DNA from: an uncultured Limimonas sp.
Lineage (GTDB): Bacteria; Pseudomonadota; Alphaproteobacteria; Kiloniellales; Rhodovibrionaceae
Length of the DNA stretch: 35,909 bases
NCBI GenBank assembly: GCA_913055855.1
Contig: CAJXKW010000017.1
Span: 1 to 35,909 of the forward strand
Reading direction: 5' to 3'
Position numbers and translations under genes: made by a program. Positions 15,927-24,636 of this stretch are shown here, in pieces (position 1 is the stretch's first letter; every line of letters begins with the position of its first letter). The notes under the pieces are model-generated. The model had not been told where the DNA came from. It made no database searches and saw nothing but the letters and a program-made list of their open reading frames with translations.

Positions 15927-17824
15927 GATGCGGCCGCCCGCTGCAGGCCCGGCGCCGCGTCCGCCGCGGCGGACGTTGGGTGGTCGCGCTCGTGCTGCCA
16001 CAGCTCCAGCATGAGCAGATCGTAGACGATGGCGTCGTACACAGACCCGCCGGCGTTGCGGTGCGCCGCCAGCACGGTGTCCAGGAAGGCGGGCCGGAAC
16101 ACGCCCCAGGTCTTCAGGCGCGCAACGGCGTCGTCCACCATGTCGCGCAGGCGCGGATCGGTGCGCGTCCATTCGGGAAACGGCATGCCGAAGCCGTGCT
16201 TGCTCTTGGCCAGCACCTGCGCCGGCAGGAAATCGCGCATGGCGTGCTTGAAGAAGTGCCGCAGTTCCAGCCGCCGAATCAGCGTGTCCGGGGGGATCGT
16301 GGCCGCGAAGGCGACCAGGTCCGGGTCGAGCATGGGATAGGCCACGTGCACACCCGCCATCTCGCAGGCGCGGCCGACCTTGCGCAGGTCGTTGTCCGCC
16401 AGCGCCATGCGCAGATCCAAGTGCTGCATCGCGTAGACCGGCTCGGTCGTGCCCGCCTCGTCGTAGTGGCGCTGCCAGATGGCGTAGGGCTCCTCGACGT
16501 CCAGCTCGGCAAGCGCCTCGGGGGTGAAGATTCCCGCCAGCGCGTCGCGATGGAAAAGCTGGGGATACAGCATGCGCTCGGGCATGGGCGTGCGCGCGCG
16601 TCGGACGAAGCGCCGGGCCTTGGCGGGAAGCGAGCGCCCCTGTGCCGGCGCGGCGCGCGTGGCGACGGCGAGCCCGGCGCGCAGCAGCCGGGGCAGCCGG
16701 TGGTACAGGCCCAGCGTCTTCTGCTCGACGTAGCGCTTGTTGCCAGCGAAGATCTCGTCCCCGCCGTCGCCCGCCAGAAGCAGGTCGATGCCCGCTTGCT
16801 TTGCCATGCGCGCGCAGGCGTGGGCGGGAATGACCGAGGAGTTGCCGAACGGTTCATCGAAGGCGCGGCTCAGTTCGGGAATCACGGCCACGACGTCGTC
16901 CGGCGTCAGGGCGTATTCGCGGTAGGCGAAGCCGAAGTGCTCGGCCGCCGCGCGGGCGTAGGCGCGTTCGTCGTAGCGCGGATCGTCAAAGGAGATGGTG
17001 AACGCGGGCAGCGGCGCGGAATGGCGCTCCTGGAGCAGGCCCGCGACCACCGAGCTGTCCAGACCGCCGCTGAGAAATGCGCCCCGTGTGGCCTCCGGAC
17101 CTTCGCCGGCGCTGCGCCCGACGGCCGTGCGTAGGCGGTCGAAGAGTTCGGCCTCCAGATCGGCCCGGCGGCGCCGGCCCCGCGACCCGTAATCGGGCGC
17201 CCAATAGCGCACGGCCTCGGCGGTTTGCGCGCCGTCGGTGCGCAGCGTGTAGCCCGGCAGCAACTTGTCACAGTCGTCATAGATGGTGCGCGGTGCCGGG
17301 GAGACCGTGTTCAGGGCATAGCGGTACACGCCGCGCGGGCCCACGCGAGCGGCAACCCAGGGATGCTGGCGCAGCGCGTCCAGGCTGGTGGCGAACGCGA
17401 TGCCCCGGGACGTCTGCGCATAGACGAGGCTGTGGATTCCCATCCGGTCGATCGCGAGCTGCGCCCGGCCGCTGCGCAGATCCAGGACCGCCAGGGCGAA
17501 GCCGCCATGCAGGTGGTCCAGAAAGCCGTCCGGGTCGTCGCGATAGGCCCGGGCAATCGCTGCCGCGGTGCCCTGCTCGCGCGCACAGGCCACATCCGCC
17601 GGGCGGGCAAGCGCAGGTGTGCCGTGCAGGGCGACCAGGATGCCGTCGGGATGGACCGCCAGGGGGACGTCGTCCCGCCCGGCTGCGTAGACGGCGCTGT
17701 GCTGGGTCATGCGGCGATCCGCATGAACCTGACCGTCCCACACCAGCCCCGCGGCCATGGTGCTCAGCACCGTTTCGGGGCGCTCGGGCGGCGCCGTACC
17801 CAGCCAGCCGCAGAATCCGGACAT
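15923..17824 (-). CDS. Asparagine-synthetase-like amidotransferase of the EPS locus
   Basis: A 633-residue two-domain protein of the asparagine synthetase B type used in exosortase-linked polysaccharide loci. The N-terminal class II glutaminase domain covers ~1-200, with LHGGFALAVLD and AIDRMGIHSLVY as in the family. The synthetase domain has an intact PP-loop, LSGGLDSS at 251-258, plus FTISFDDPRYDE and LLLAGDGGDEIFAGNKRY. An oddity: it begins Met-Ser-Gly-Phe-Cys-Gly, so the usual nucleophile at position 2 is Ser and the first Cys is at 5. Glutamine hydrolysis may be lost or altered. It likely amidates a uronic acid or another carboxyl in the polymer. It lies 48 bp after the ATP-grasp gene and overlaps the next gene by four bases. 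Confidence 0.88.
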   Translation of the reverse strand: MSGFCGWLGTAPPERPETVLSTMAAGLVWDGQVHADRRMTQHSAVYAAGRDDVPLAVHPDGILVALHGTPALARPADVACAREQGTAAAIARAYRDDPDGFLDHLHGGFALAVLDLRSGRAQLAIDRMGIHSLVYAQTSRGIAFATSLDALRQHPWVAARVGPRGVYRYALNTVSPAPRTIYDDCDKLLPGYTLRTDGAQTAEAVRYWAPDYGSRGRRRRADLEAELFDRLRTAVGRSAGEGPEATRGAFLSGGLDSSVVAGLLQERHSAPLPAFTISFDDPRYDERAYARAAAEHFGFAYREYALTPDDVVAVIPELSRAFDEPFGNSSVIPAHACARMAKQAGIDLLLAGDGGDEIFAGNKRYVEQKTLGLYHRLPRLLRAGLAVATRAAPAQGRSLPAKARRFVRRARTPMPERMLYPQLFHRDALAGIFTPEALAELDVEEPYAIWQRHYDEAGTTEPVYAMQHLDLRMALADNDLRKVGRACEMAGVHVAYPMLDPDLVAFAATIPPDTLIRRLELRHFFKHAMRDFLPAQVLAKSKHGFGMPFPEWTRTDPRLRDMVDDAVARLKTWGVFRPAFLDTVLAAHRNAGGSVYDAIVYDLLMLELWQHERDHPTSAAADAAPGLQRAAAS

Positions 17825-17872
17825 GCTGCGATCGCGCTCCCGTGTTTGGTTCCAGCCGCGTCGCGCGGCCCG

Positions 17873-19108
17873 TTAAGCCTGTCGGTTTCGTTTGCGGAAC
17901 CAGCGGTTGCGCAGAGCTTGAACCACGGGTCCCCGGTCGTCAGATGCCCAAAAGGCGTAACACCGCCGCTGTCCAAGGCTGCGCAACAACGGGCCTACCA
18001 CGGCCGGGTCGCGCGCTTTTACCGCCTCCTTGAGGCTGCCGGCGATTCCGGACCAGCGCAGCCACACGCCGTGCCCTTGGGCACCCTGGAACGCCTGCGG
18101 TGGCAGGCCGATGCGGGCGCGGTAGTCCAGCCAGGGCAGGTCAACGCCCAGGGCAGCGCCCAGCGCGTGCTGGTCCCAGTGCCGCGGATTGATCTCGATC
18201 AGCCGCGGCTCGCCGGTTCGCGTGTCGGCCTTGAATTCCGCCTCGCAAACCCCGGCGAAGCCGATGGCGCGCAGGAACGCCAGCGTGCGCGCCATCAGGG
18301 CGTCGTCCGGCTGCGCCTCATAGAGGCAGCCCAGGCCGACGCCCGGCGGGTACTGCAGGCGCTTGCGCGCGGTGAACGCGCCCAGCGCGGTGCCGTCCGC
18401 CGCCATGGCCGCCCCCACCACGCGATAGCCGTTCTCCGGGCCGTTGATCCATTCCTGGATCAGCGCGGCCGGTGCGACCTCGGCGATGCGGGCATAGGCG
18501 GCGCGGCACGCAGCGTGGTCGGGAACCCGCCAGCCCTTGCGCACGCCGACCCGATCCCGGAATTCGGCGCTGCGCCAGGTGGTGGTATCCACGGGCTTGA
18601 TCACCGCGGGGTAGACGAGTTCGGTTGCCCGGGCGTCCAGGTCAGCGAGCGAGGCAACGTACCGCGTCACCGGGGCGGACAGGCCGTGTTCGCGGGCCAT
18701 GGCGCACAGGCGCGCCTTGTCGGTTATCGCGTGGAGTAGCTCGCTCTCCGGCACGCCGAGCGTGAAATGCCGGCGCAACCGGTCGCGGTATTTGTCAATG
18801 AAGGCGAGATCGGCGTCGTTTGTGGGAAAGAGCACGGCCCGCTCGCCGAGCTCGGCGCCCAGCGCCTCGAGGAAGGCGACCAGCGCGTCCGGCTCGGTCA
18901 GGGAATCGGGGGCGGTACGGATCTCGGCGTAACGTGTTCCTGTGCCCGGTGCCCGGCTGTCCGCGCCCGCCCCGATCACCCGCACACCCCGCCGGCCCAG
19001 GCTGCGCGCGATGCCCAGGCCGGTCTCGTGCATGTTCAGCACCACGGCCGGCGGCAGGGATGCCGGTTGGGTCAGGGTGAGCTTGCGACCGGGGTCCGGG
19101 CGATGCAT
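17873..19108 (-). CDS. ATP-grasp family carboxylate-amine ligase-like protein
   Basis: A 411-residue ATP-grasp enzyme, a fold that joins a carboxylate to an amine or thiol through an acyl phosphate. An N-terminal pre-ATP-grasp domain starts PAVVLNMHETGLGIARSLGR and includes VLFPTNDADLAFID. The ATP site follows, with YPAVIKPVDTTTW, ALIQEWINGPENGYRVVG, and the metal-binding EPRLIEINPRHWDQH near 300. Such proteins are frequent in exosortase EPS loci beside FemAB/GNAT-like genes, as here (15-bp gap to the upstream GNAT gene). It may attach an amino acid or amide to a sugar acid. The substrate cannot be read from sequence. Confidence 0.85.
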   Translation of the reverse strand: MHRPDPGRKLTLTQPASLPPAVVLNMHETGLGIARSLGRRGVRVIGAGADSRAPGTGTRYAEIRTAPDSLTEPDALVAFLEALGAELGERAVLFPTNDADLAFIDKYRDRLRRHFTLGVPESELLHAITDKARLCAMAREHGLSAPVTRYVASLADLDARATELVYPAVIKPVDTTTWRSAEFRDRVGVRKGWRVPDHAACRAAYARIAEVAPAALIQEWINGPENGYRVVGAAMAADGTALGAFTARKRLQYPPGVGLGCLYEAQPDDALMARTLAFLRAIGFAGVCEAEFKADTRTGEPRLIEINPRHWDQHALGAALGVDLPWLDYRARIGLPPQAFQGAQGHGVWLRWSGIAGSLKEAVKARDPAVVGPLLRSLGQRRCYAFWASDDRGPVVQALRNRWFRKRNRQA

Positions 19109-19123
19109 ATCGGGCCCCCGTCG

Positions 19124-20287
19124 TCAGCCTTCGCCGCGGCGCCGGAGGCCGCGGAGCTGCGCCTGGACCGCCCCGCGGTACCGCTTGCCCGTGCGCACCA
19201 CCCGGCGGGCGCCGGCGTAGCCGCGGCTGCGCCACCCCGGCGGCGCCGCCAAGAGGCGCAGGTTGTGGGTCTGGTGCGCGCCCCAGGCGAGCTTGTGCGG
19301 CGTCACGCCGGCAAGGAAATCGTAAACGGCCACGCCGCGTTCGACGCAGTCGCGGAATACCAGGGCGCGCAGCGTGTTGCCCACGCCCGCGTCGGCCCAG
19401 GCCTTGTCGAAGCCCTCCTGGAGCAGGGACATCGTGCCGCCGCGCTCGAAGCAGAACTGGTGGGCAATGTACTGGCCACCCCAACGCAAGGAATAGAACC
19501 GCAGCCAGCCGGCCGCCAGGAAATCCCGGCTCATGCGTTCGTAGAAGGCGCGCTTGGCCGGTTCGGTGAAGATCCCGTCCTGGCCGCGCAGTTCCCAGCG
19601 GGATCGATGCAGGGCGTATAGCGATTCCAGGCGCTCAGGGAGGTCGGTCTCGGCCGTGCACCGGTCGAAGACCAGATCGGGATCGGCGTCCGCCTTTTTC
19701 AGGAGCGAGCGCACCTTGGTGCGCATGCGCGGCTTCAGCGTCTTGAGATAGCCGTCCCAGCTACCTGGCAGATCCACCCGGGCGCAGGGGACGTCCTGGG
19801 TCTCGACGAACCAGCCGCGTGCGTTCAGCCAGCCGCGCAGGGCGGCGAGCGTGGGTGAAGTCTGCGGGGTTTCGTTCCAGGCCAGCGCGTGCCAGCGGTC
19901 GCCGAACGCCTCGACCTGCGCCATGACCGCTTCGAACGCGGCCTTTTCCTCGCCGCGCGCGGCGATGATGTCGAGATAGTCGCTGTCCGCGGAGCCGTCG
20001 GCGGCAAAGCAAAGGCGCGCCTGCAGTGGCCATTCGCGCGCGCCGGCCCGGCGCAGCGCCAGGGGCGCCAGCCCGATCAGCCGATCCCCGCGGTACACGG
20101 CCACGACGCGCAGACCCTCGCCAGTGCCGTAGGCGTGCAGCCACGCCTCGGTCCATTCCGGGGTGAGGAAGATGGTGTCCGCCGCGCTGCGTGCCAAAAG
20201 ATCGCGCCAGGCGGAATGAAGCGCGCCCAGCCCCCCCCTGTCGGTGATCAGGGTGGTGTGCGTCGGGGTTCGGCTAAGCAAACGCAT
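19124..20287 (-). CDS. GNAT-fold BioF2/FemAB-like transferase
   Basis: A 387-residue double-GNAT protein of the Acetyltransf_6 (BioF2-like) type, related to FemAB and cellulose-synthesis acyltransferases. Visible features are FLTPEWTEAWLHAYG, GLAPLALRR, SDYLDIIAARG, the KTLKPRMRTKVRSLLKKAD segment typical of the family, LESLYALHRSRWELRG, and YIAHQFCFERGGTMSLLQEG followed by YDFLAGVTPHKLAWG. It may transfer an acyl or aminoacyl group to a sugar amine of the EPS. The ATG at 20287 is chosen since the upstream extension is Arg/Pro-rich. It is followed 15 bp later by the ATP-grasp gene, so the two may act in sequence. Many XrtA loci carry a FemAB-type gene in a similar place. Confidence 0.82.
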   Translation of the reverse strand: MRLLSRTPTHTTLITDRGGLGALHSAWRDLLARSAADTIFLTPEWTEAWLHAYGTGEGLRVVAVYRGDRLIGLAPLALRRAGAREWPLQARLCFAADGSADSDYLDIIAARGEEKAAFEAVMAQVEAFGDRWHALAWNETPQTSPTLAALRGWLNARGWFVETQDVPCARVDLPGSWDGYLKTLKPRMRTKVRSLLKKADADPDLVFDRCTAETDLPERLESLYALHRSRWELRGQDGIFTEPAKRAFYERMSRDFLAAGWLRFYSLRWGGQYIAHQFCFERGGTMSLLQEGFDKAWADAGVGNTLRALVFRDCVERGVAVYDFLAGVTPHKLAWGAHQTHNLRLLAAPPGWRSRGYAGARRVVRTGKRYRGAVQAQLRGLRRRGEG

Positions 20288-20384
20288 GGGCCGTAAAACT
20301 CGCCCAGGGATATGGAAAGGCGCCCGGCGCCTCGGGACTGCCCGACCCGGGTATCTTCCGGATCGCACAGTGTAGGGACTGAGC

Positions 20385-21710
20385 TTACCCCGGCGGAGAG
20401 AGTACCCCCTCCGAGGCCGGCGCGCTGCCGGTCACCCCCTCCAGGACGGCAAGGTGCCGGGCGGCGGTGTCGCTCCAGGTAAAACGCTCGGCAAACCGGC
20501 GCACCGCCGCGCGGTCCGGGTAGGCGGCGAAAAGCCCGTCCACGGCGTCGGCGACCGCCTCGGGTGTGCGCGCCGGGGCGAGCCGTCCGCAAACGGCCTC
20601 GGTGACGAGTTCGCGCGCGCCCCACACGTCCGTGGCGACCACGGGCGTGCCGCAGGCCATGGATTCCACGAGGACATTGGCGATGCCTTCGCGGCTGGAG
20701 GCGAGCACGAGGGCGTCTGCCGCCTCGAAGTAGCGGGGCAGCTCTGTCTGCGCCACGTGCCCTTCGAAGCGCACCCGGTCCGTCAGGCCCCGCTCGACCA
20801 CTTGGCGCCGCAACGCCCCGTCCATTTCACCGTCGCCCACGATCACCAGCTCGCAGTCGGGCAGGTGCGCCAGGGCGTCGATGGCGATGTGGTGGCCCTT
20901 GCGCTCGATCAGGTGGCCCACGGAAAGCAATGTCCGCCGGCGAAACCCGAGGTCGCGCCGGTGCCGTTCGCGCTCGCCGGAAGGTTGGAACAGCGTCAGA
21001 TCGACACCGTGCAGGATGACCGCGATCTTGTCGGAATCGACCCCCAGCTCGACGAGGCTGTCGCGCAGCGCCGCGCACACCGTGGTCACGGCGGCCGCCC
21101 GGCCGCACGCCCAGCGGATCATGCGGCGCGGCAGCCGATAGCGGGGCATGAGATTGACGTCGGTACCGTAGGCGGTGAGCACCACGGGCTTGCCCAGGAG
21201 CCGCCCGAGCAGAGCCGCCGCGACGCCGTCCGGGTAGATGTAGTAGGCGTCGATGACGTCGATCGAACCAGTGGGGACGTGCTGCCGAACCGTCCGCGCC
21301 AGGCTCCGGAACATGGTGAGCGGCGCGAGGTTCTGCCCGATCTTCGGCACGGAAAGGTAGCGCGGATAGATCACGCGCAGGCCGCGGCGTTGGTCGGTGG
21401 CGTTCGTCCGGGCGTACCCCCGGTAGCGCGGTAGACGCCGGAGTATAGGCGGCGCCCAGGGCACGGGGGAAACCACCGTGGTGCGCACGCGGCCCGTCGC
21501 GACCAGATGCCCGATCCGGTGCTCGGTGAAGATGCCGTGGCGCGGCTGCGCCGTGCTCGGATAGAGGGAGGTCACGGTTAGCGTGGCGATCGGCCCGGGC
21601 GGACCGGGTGCCGCTGAGGCGGCATTTTCCGCCGCAGCGGGCTGCGCCGCGGGCGGGCCTGCGGTCGCGTCACGCGCCACGCGCTGTGCGGATCGGGACG
21701 GGTTCGACAC
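20385..21710 (-). CDS. Glycosyltransferase family 4 protein
   Basis: A 441-residue GT4 enzyme. After a ~40-residue Ala/Pro-rich head comes the first strand TLTVTSLYPSTAQPRHGIF, then the long acceptor half with IDAYYIYPDGVAAALL and VVLTAYGTDVNLMPR, the hinge ILHGVDLTLF, and a clean donor half: TLLSVGHLIERKGHHIAIDA, LVIVGDGEMDGALR, and SREGIANVLVESMACGTPVV (E-x7-E). The start is a GTG with GAGGGGAG nine bases upstream. The Ala/Pro head is unusual and might mean a later start, but no better one has a ribosome site. It follows galE by 34 bp and is probably co-transcribed with it. Confidence 0.9.
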   Translation of the reverse strand: MSNPSRSAQRVARDATAGPPAAQPAAAENAASAAPGPPGPIATLTVTSLYPSTAQPRHGIFTEHRIGHLVATGRVRTTVVSPVPWAPPILRRLPRYRGYARTNATDQRRGLRVIYPRYLSVPKIGQNLAPLTMFRSLARTVRQHVPTGSIDVIDAYYIYPDGVAAALLGRLLGKPVVLTAYGTDVNLMPRYRLPRRMIRWACGRAAAVTTVCAALRDSLVELGVDSDKIAVILHGVDLTLFQPSGERERHRRDLGFRRRTLLSVGHLIERKGHHIAIDALAHLPDCELVIVGDGEMDGALRRQVVERGLTDRVRFEGHVAQTELPRYFEAADALVLASSREGIANVLVESMACGTPVVATDVWGARELVTEAVCGRLAPARTPEAVADAVDGLFAAYPDRAAVRRFAERFTWSDTAARHLAVLEGVTGSAPASEGVLSPPG

Positions 21711-21744
21711 GTGCTTCGCTCCCCTCGTCGGGCAGGTGGATGTT

Positions 21745-22749
21745 TTACGGTGCGGCGGCGGGGGCCACGGGGCGGGCAGCGGGCTCGCGCCCCAGCATGG
21801 CGTGCCGCACCATGGTCGCCAGGTCGCTGTAGCGCGGCGTCCAGGCGAGGCGGCGCCGGGCCAGCCTGCCGTCCGCGATCAGGACGGCCGGATCGCCGGC
21901 GCGCCGCGCGGCGTCGTGCGCCGGCACCGGGCGCCCGGCCACCGCGCCCACGGTGCGCAGCACCTCGCGCACGGAAAAGCCACAGCCCGTGCCCAGGTTC
22001 GCCACGAGCGGGTCCGCGCTCGCCCGCACGTGTGCGAGCGCGCGCACGTGCGCGTCCGCCAGGTCGGTGACGTGGACGTAATCGCGCACGCAGGTGCCGT
22101 CTTGGGTGGCGTAGTCCGAGCCGAAGACGTGCAGCGCGGGGCGGTGGCCGAAGGCCGCGTCGAGCGCCAGCGGGATGAGGTGCGTCTCCGGATCGTGGGC
22201 CTCGTGCAATTCCCCGCCGGGGTCCGCGCCGGCGGCGTTGAAATAGCGCAGCGCGCTGTAGGTGAGTCCGCCGGCCGCGGCCGCATCGGCCAGGATGTCC
22301 TCGACCATCCGCTTGCTGCGGCCGTACGGGCTGACGGGCCTTTGGGGATGGTCCTCGTCGATGGGCACGTGCTCGGGATTGCCGTAAACAGCGGCGGTGG
22401 AGGAGAACACCAGGGCCGTACAGCCTTCGCGTGCCATCACCCGAAGGAGCGTCAGGCTCCCCCCGACGTTCACCTCGTAGAACCGGCGGGGCTCCACCAC
22501 CGACCGCCCGGCTTCGATAAGCCCGGCGAAGTGCAGCACGGCCGCCGGCCGATGCCGTCGCATCACCTCGCTCAGGCGCGTCTCGTCCCGGATGTCGCCC
22601 ACTTCGAGCGGCCCCCACTTGACCGCATCCCGCCGGCCGTTCGACAGATTGTCGAAGGTAACGGGGGCGTATCCCTCGGCGGCCAGGGCCTTGCATGTGT
22701 GGCTGCCGATGAACCCGGCACCGCCCGTGACCAGGACCGTCCCATGCAT
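21745..22749 (-). CDS. galE: UDP-glucose 4-epimerase
   Basis: A cytosolic short-chain dehydrogenase that makes UDP-Gal from UDP-Glc (or the HexNAc forms). At 334 residues it has the normal length. The NAD-binding GGAGFIGSH is at the very N-terminus after MHGTVLVT, followed by FDNLSNGRRDAV, VLHFAGLIEAGRSV, SSTAAVYGNPEHVPI, the catalytic YGRSK, FNAAGADPGGELHE, and DGTCVRDYVHVTDLADAHV, all diagnostic of GalE. The ATG at 22749 has GGAGGGTCAG upstream. It is the likely first gene of the leftward EPS run that ends at pssE, supplying galactose to the polymer. Confidence 0.95.
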   Translation of the reverse strand: MHGTVLVTGGAGFIGSHTCKALAAEGYAPVTFDNLSNGRRDAVKWGPLEVGDIRDETRLSEVMRRHRPAAVLHFAGLIEAGRSVVEPRRFYEVNVGGSLTLLRVMAREGCTALVFSSTAAVYGNPEHVPIDEDHPQRPVSPYGRSKRMVEDILADAAAAGGLTYSALRYFNAAGADPGGELHEAHDPETHLIPLALDAAFGHRPALHVFGSDYATQDGTCVRDYVHVTDLADAHVRALAHVRASADPLVANLGTGCGFSVREVLRTVGAVAGRPVPAHDAARRAGDPAVLIADGRLARRRLAWTPRYSDLATMVRHAMLGREPAARPVAPAAAP

Positions 22750-22805
22750 GGCTGACCCTCCGTGGCGTATGGTTTGGGGAAGACGGGCTCGGCTGGACGG
22801 GCGGG

Positions 22806-23732
22806 TCACGCGCCACCCTCCGGGCCGGCGCGGCAAATCACCCGCATCGTGCGCGCCTCGGCGACGGCCGTGGACAGCGAGCCGGTTTCGCCCGGCTCGA
22901 TCGGGACGTCGGCCGTCGCCAGGAGCGTGCGGACGCTCTCCAGGGTGTAGGCGAAGGCGACGTCGCGGACGACTTCGCCGGTGCGCCGGTAGACCTCCGG
23001 CGTGTCCACCTTCGCCACGACCACGCCCAGCAGCCGGCCGTCGGCGCCGAACAGCGGCCCGCCGCTGTTACCCCGGCGGACCTCTGCGCGGAACGCGATC
23101 ACAGGCGGACCGGCACCCCGCTGCGCCACCGCGACCACCGGACCGCGGACCCGATAGGGCCGGATGCGCGGCAGCCCCTGCTCGGGATAGCCGATGGCCG
23201 TCACTCGCTCGTCCGAGCGCGCGACGTTATGGGCGCCGGGGGCGGGTATGGGCACGGGGGGCAGCAGCGCACGCCCGGCCTTGAGCACGGCAAGGTCGGT
23301 GCGATCCGATCGCGCCACCACGCGCGCCGCCGATTCCGCGCCGGCCGTGGTGGCGATGCGGATCTCGCTGCAACCCTCGACGACGTGCCGGGCGGTGATG
23401 ACGTGTCCGGACGTCCCTACGGGAAAGCCGGAGCCGCTGCTCACGCGGCCTTTGGCCGGTTCCGGTTGGTGTTTCGTTTCCGTGTCGGTGTCCGGGCGCA
23501 GCGCGCGCAGGCGCCGGCGCTGGCGTTCCTCGCGGATCTCGCGCGCGCGGGCGTCCGATACGACCTCGCTGTCGCACGCATGGGCCCGCTTGCTCTGCAC
23601 GATGCCGCGCTGCGGGTCGTAGCAGTTGACCACGTCCGCGCGCGCCGGCCCGGCGGACAGGGCCGCGGCGGCCACTACGCCCGCCAGGAGGGCGCGCCGG
23701 TTCCACAGGTCTTCAGGCTTGATGAGCGGCAT
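22806..23732 (-). CDS. Exported trypsin-like serine protease
   Basis: A 308-residue secreted or periplasmic S1-family protease. The signal region, residues 11-32, has a twin Arg (NRR) before a hydrophobic core ending ARA. A short Cys-containing linker (NCYDPQRG, HACDSEVVSD) and an Arg-rich stretch follow. The catalytic triad is visible: His116 in ITARHVV, Asp146 in SDRTDLAVL, and Ser223 in RRGNSGGPLF. No PDZ domain follows, unlike DegP. An ATG further upstream at 23780 would add 16 non-signal residues and is not favoured. It may mature envelope or EPS proteins. It lies 56 bp before galE on the same strand and could be co-transcribed with the EPS run. Confidence 0.85.
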   Translation of the reverse strand: MPLIKPEDLWNRRALLAGVVAAAALSAGPARADVVNCYDPQRGIVQSKRAHACDSEVVSDARAREIREERQRRRLRALRPDTDTETKHQPEPAKGRVSSGSGFPVGTSGHVITARHVVEGCSEIRIATTAGAESAARVVARSDRTDLAVLKAGRALLPPVPIPAPGAHNVARSDERVTAIGYPEQGLPRIRPYRVRGPVVAVAQRGAGPPVIAFRAEVRRGNSGGPLFGADGRLLGVVVAKVDTPEVYRRTGEVVRDVAFAYTLESVRTLLATADVPIEPGETGSLSTAVAEARTMRVICRAGPEGGA

Positions 23733-23871
23733 GGCCGGTATCCGCAACACGGCAGATGGACACCGGCACGGAGCACACATGGAATGGCCCGGGGCAGCCC
23801 CGCATCGGCCCTACCCCGTTCGGGCGGCCCGGGCGGCGCGGGGACTACCCCGCCCGGCGGAGATGGGCCGG

Positions 23872-24609
23872 TCACCGATCTGGCGCGTAGAACCGATAAG
23901 CGATGCGGCCGAAGACTTCGTGCAGCCCGTAATAGCTTGCGCGCAGACCGCCCGGTGACGGCAACACGCTGGCCAGATCCAGGCTGGGGGGCTGGGTGAA
24001 ACCCGTGGGCGCGGGCGTGACGCGAAGGCCGTGGTCGCGAAAGGCATGAACCGCCCGGGGCATGTGCCAGGCATGCGTAACCAGATACACGCGCCGGATT
24101 CCCTCGGCGCGCAGCATGGCCGCACTGTACGCGGCGTTCTCCCAGGTGCTCCGCGCGCGCGGCTCGACCCAGCCCACCTCGGCGCCCATCCGCTCGCGCA
24201 GGAAGCCGGCCATGACCCGGGCGATGGGCGGGGCGCCATCCCGGATCCGGCCGCCGGTGACCAGGATGGGCAGGCCGGTGATGTCCTGGACCGCGTCGGC
24301 GTAGAGCACACGGGTGAGCGACAAGCCGTCGAGCAGGGTGCCGCCGGCCTCCGGCGCGGCGTCGCGGAAGCCGGCGCTGAGCACGACGATGGCGCCGGGC
24401 TCGCGGGTCATCCCTGCGGTGCCGAGTGGCGGGTGGGTTTGATGCAGCACCAGGAACCCCTGGCCGACCAGCGGCGTGCACAGCAACCAGGCCGCGATCG
24501 CCGTGATCGCGATGGGCAGGCGTCGGGGCAGGCGCAGCCACGCCCGCAGCGCGAGCAGCACGACGGCAAGGACGACCAGGTTGAGCGGCGGCAGGAGGAA
24601 GGGCTTCAC
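23872..24609 (-). CDS. YdcF/SanA-like DUF218 membrane protein
   Basis: A 245-residue inner-membrane protein with two N-terminal helices (LNLVVLAVVLLALRAWL and AITAIAAWLLCTPLVG) and a periplasmic DUF218 domain. It has the family's AIVVLSAGF, ILVTGGRIRDG, ARSTWENAAYSAAML and VYLVTHAWHMPRAVHAF motifs. Relatives (ElyC, SanA, YdcF) act in envelope glycan or lipid-carrier homeostasis, but the reaction is unclear. The start is a GTG with CGGAGA six bases upstream. It is divergent from the deacetylase gene with only ~27 bp between, so its promoter must lie inside the neighbour. Confidence 0.85.
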   Translation of the reverse strand: MKPFLLPPLNLVVLAVVLLALRAWLRLPRRLPIAITAIAAWLLCTPLVGQGFLVLHQTHPPLGTAGMTREPGAIVVLSAGFRDAAPEAGGTLLDGLSLTRVLYADAVQDITGLPILVTGGRIRDGAPPIARVMAGFLRERMGAEVGWVEPRARSTWENAAYSAAMLRAEGIRRVYLVTHAWHMPRAVHAFRDHGLRVTPAPTGFTQPPSLDLASVLPSPGGLRASYYGLHEVFGRIAYRFYAPDR

Positions 24610-24636
24610 GGCGTCTCCGAAACCCGCCTTGCGCAG

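Noticed and set aside
14529..17134. Long plus-strand open frames opposite the glycosyltransferase and amidotransferase genes
   Set aside because: They are antisense shadows of clear genes and have no ribosome sites or recognisable motifs.
23838..23853. Terminator after the YdcF-like gene
   Set aside because: A GCGGGG-ACTA-CCCCGC hairpin exists, but there is no T-run and such stems are common by chance in this GC-rich DNA.
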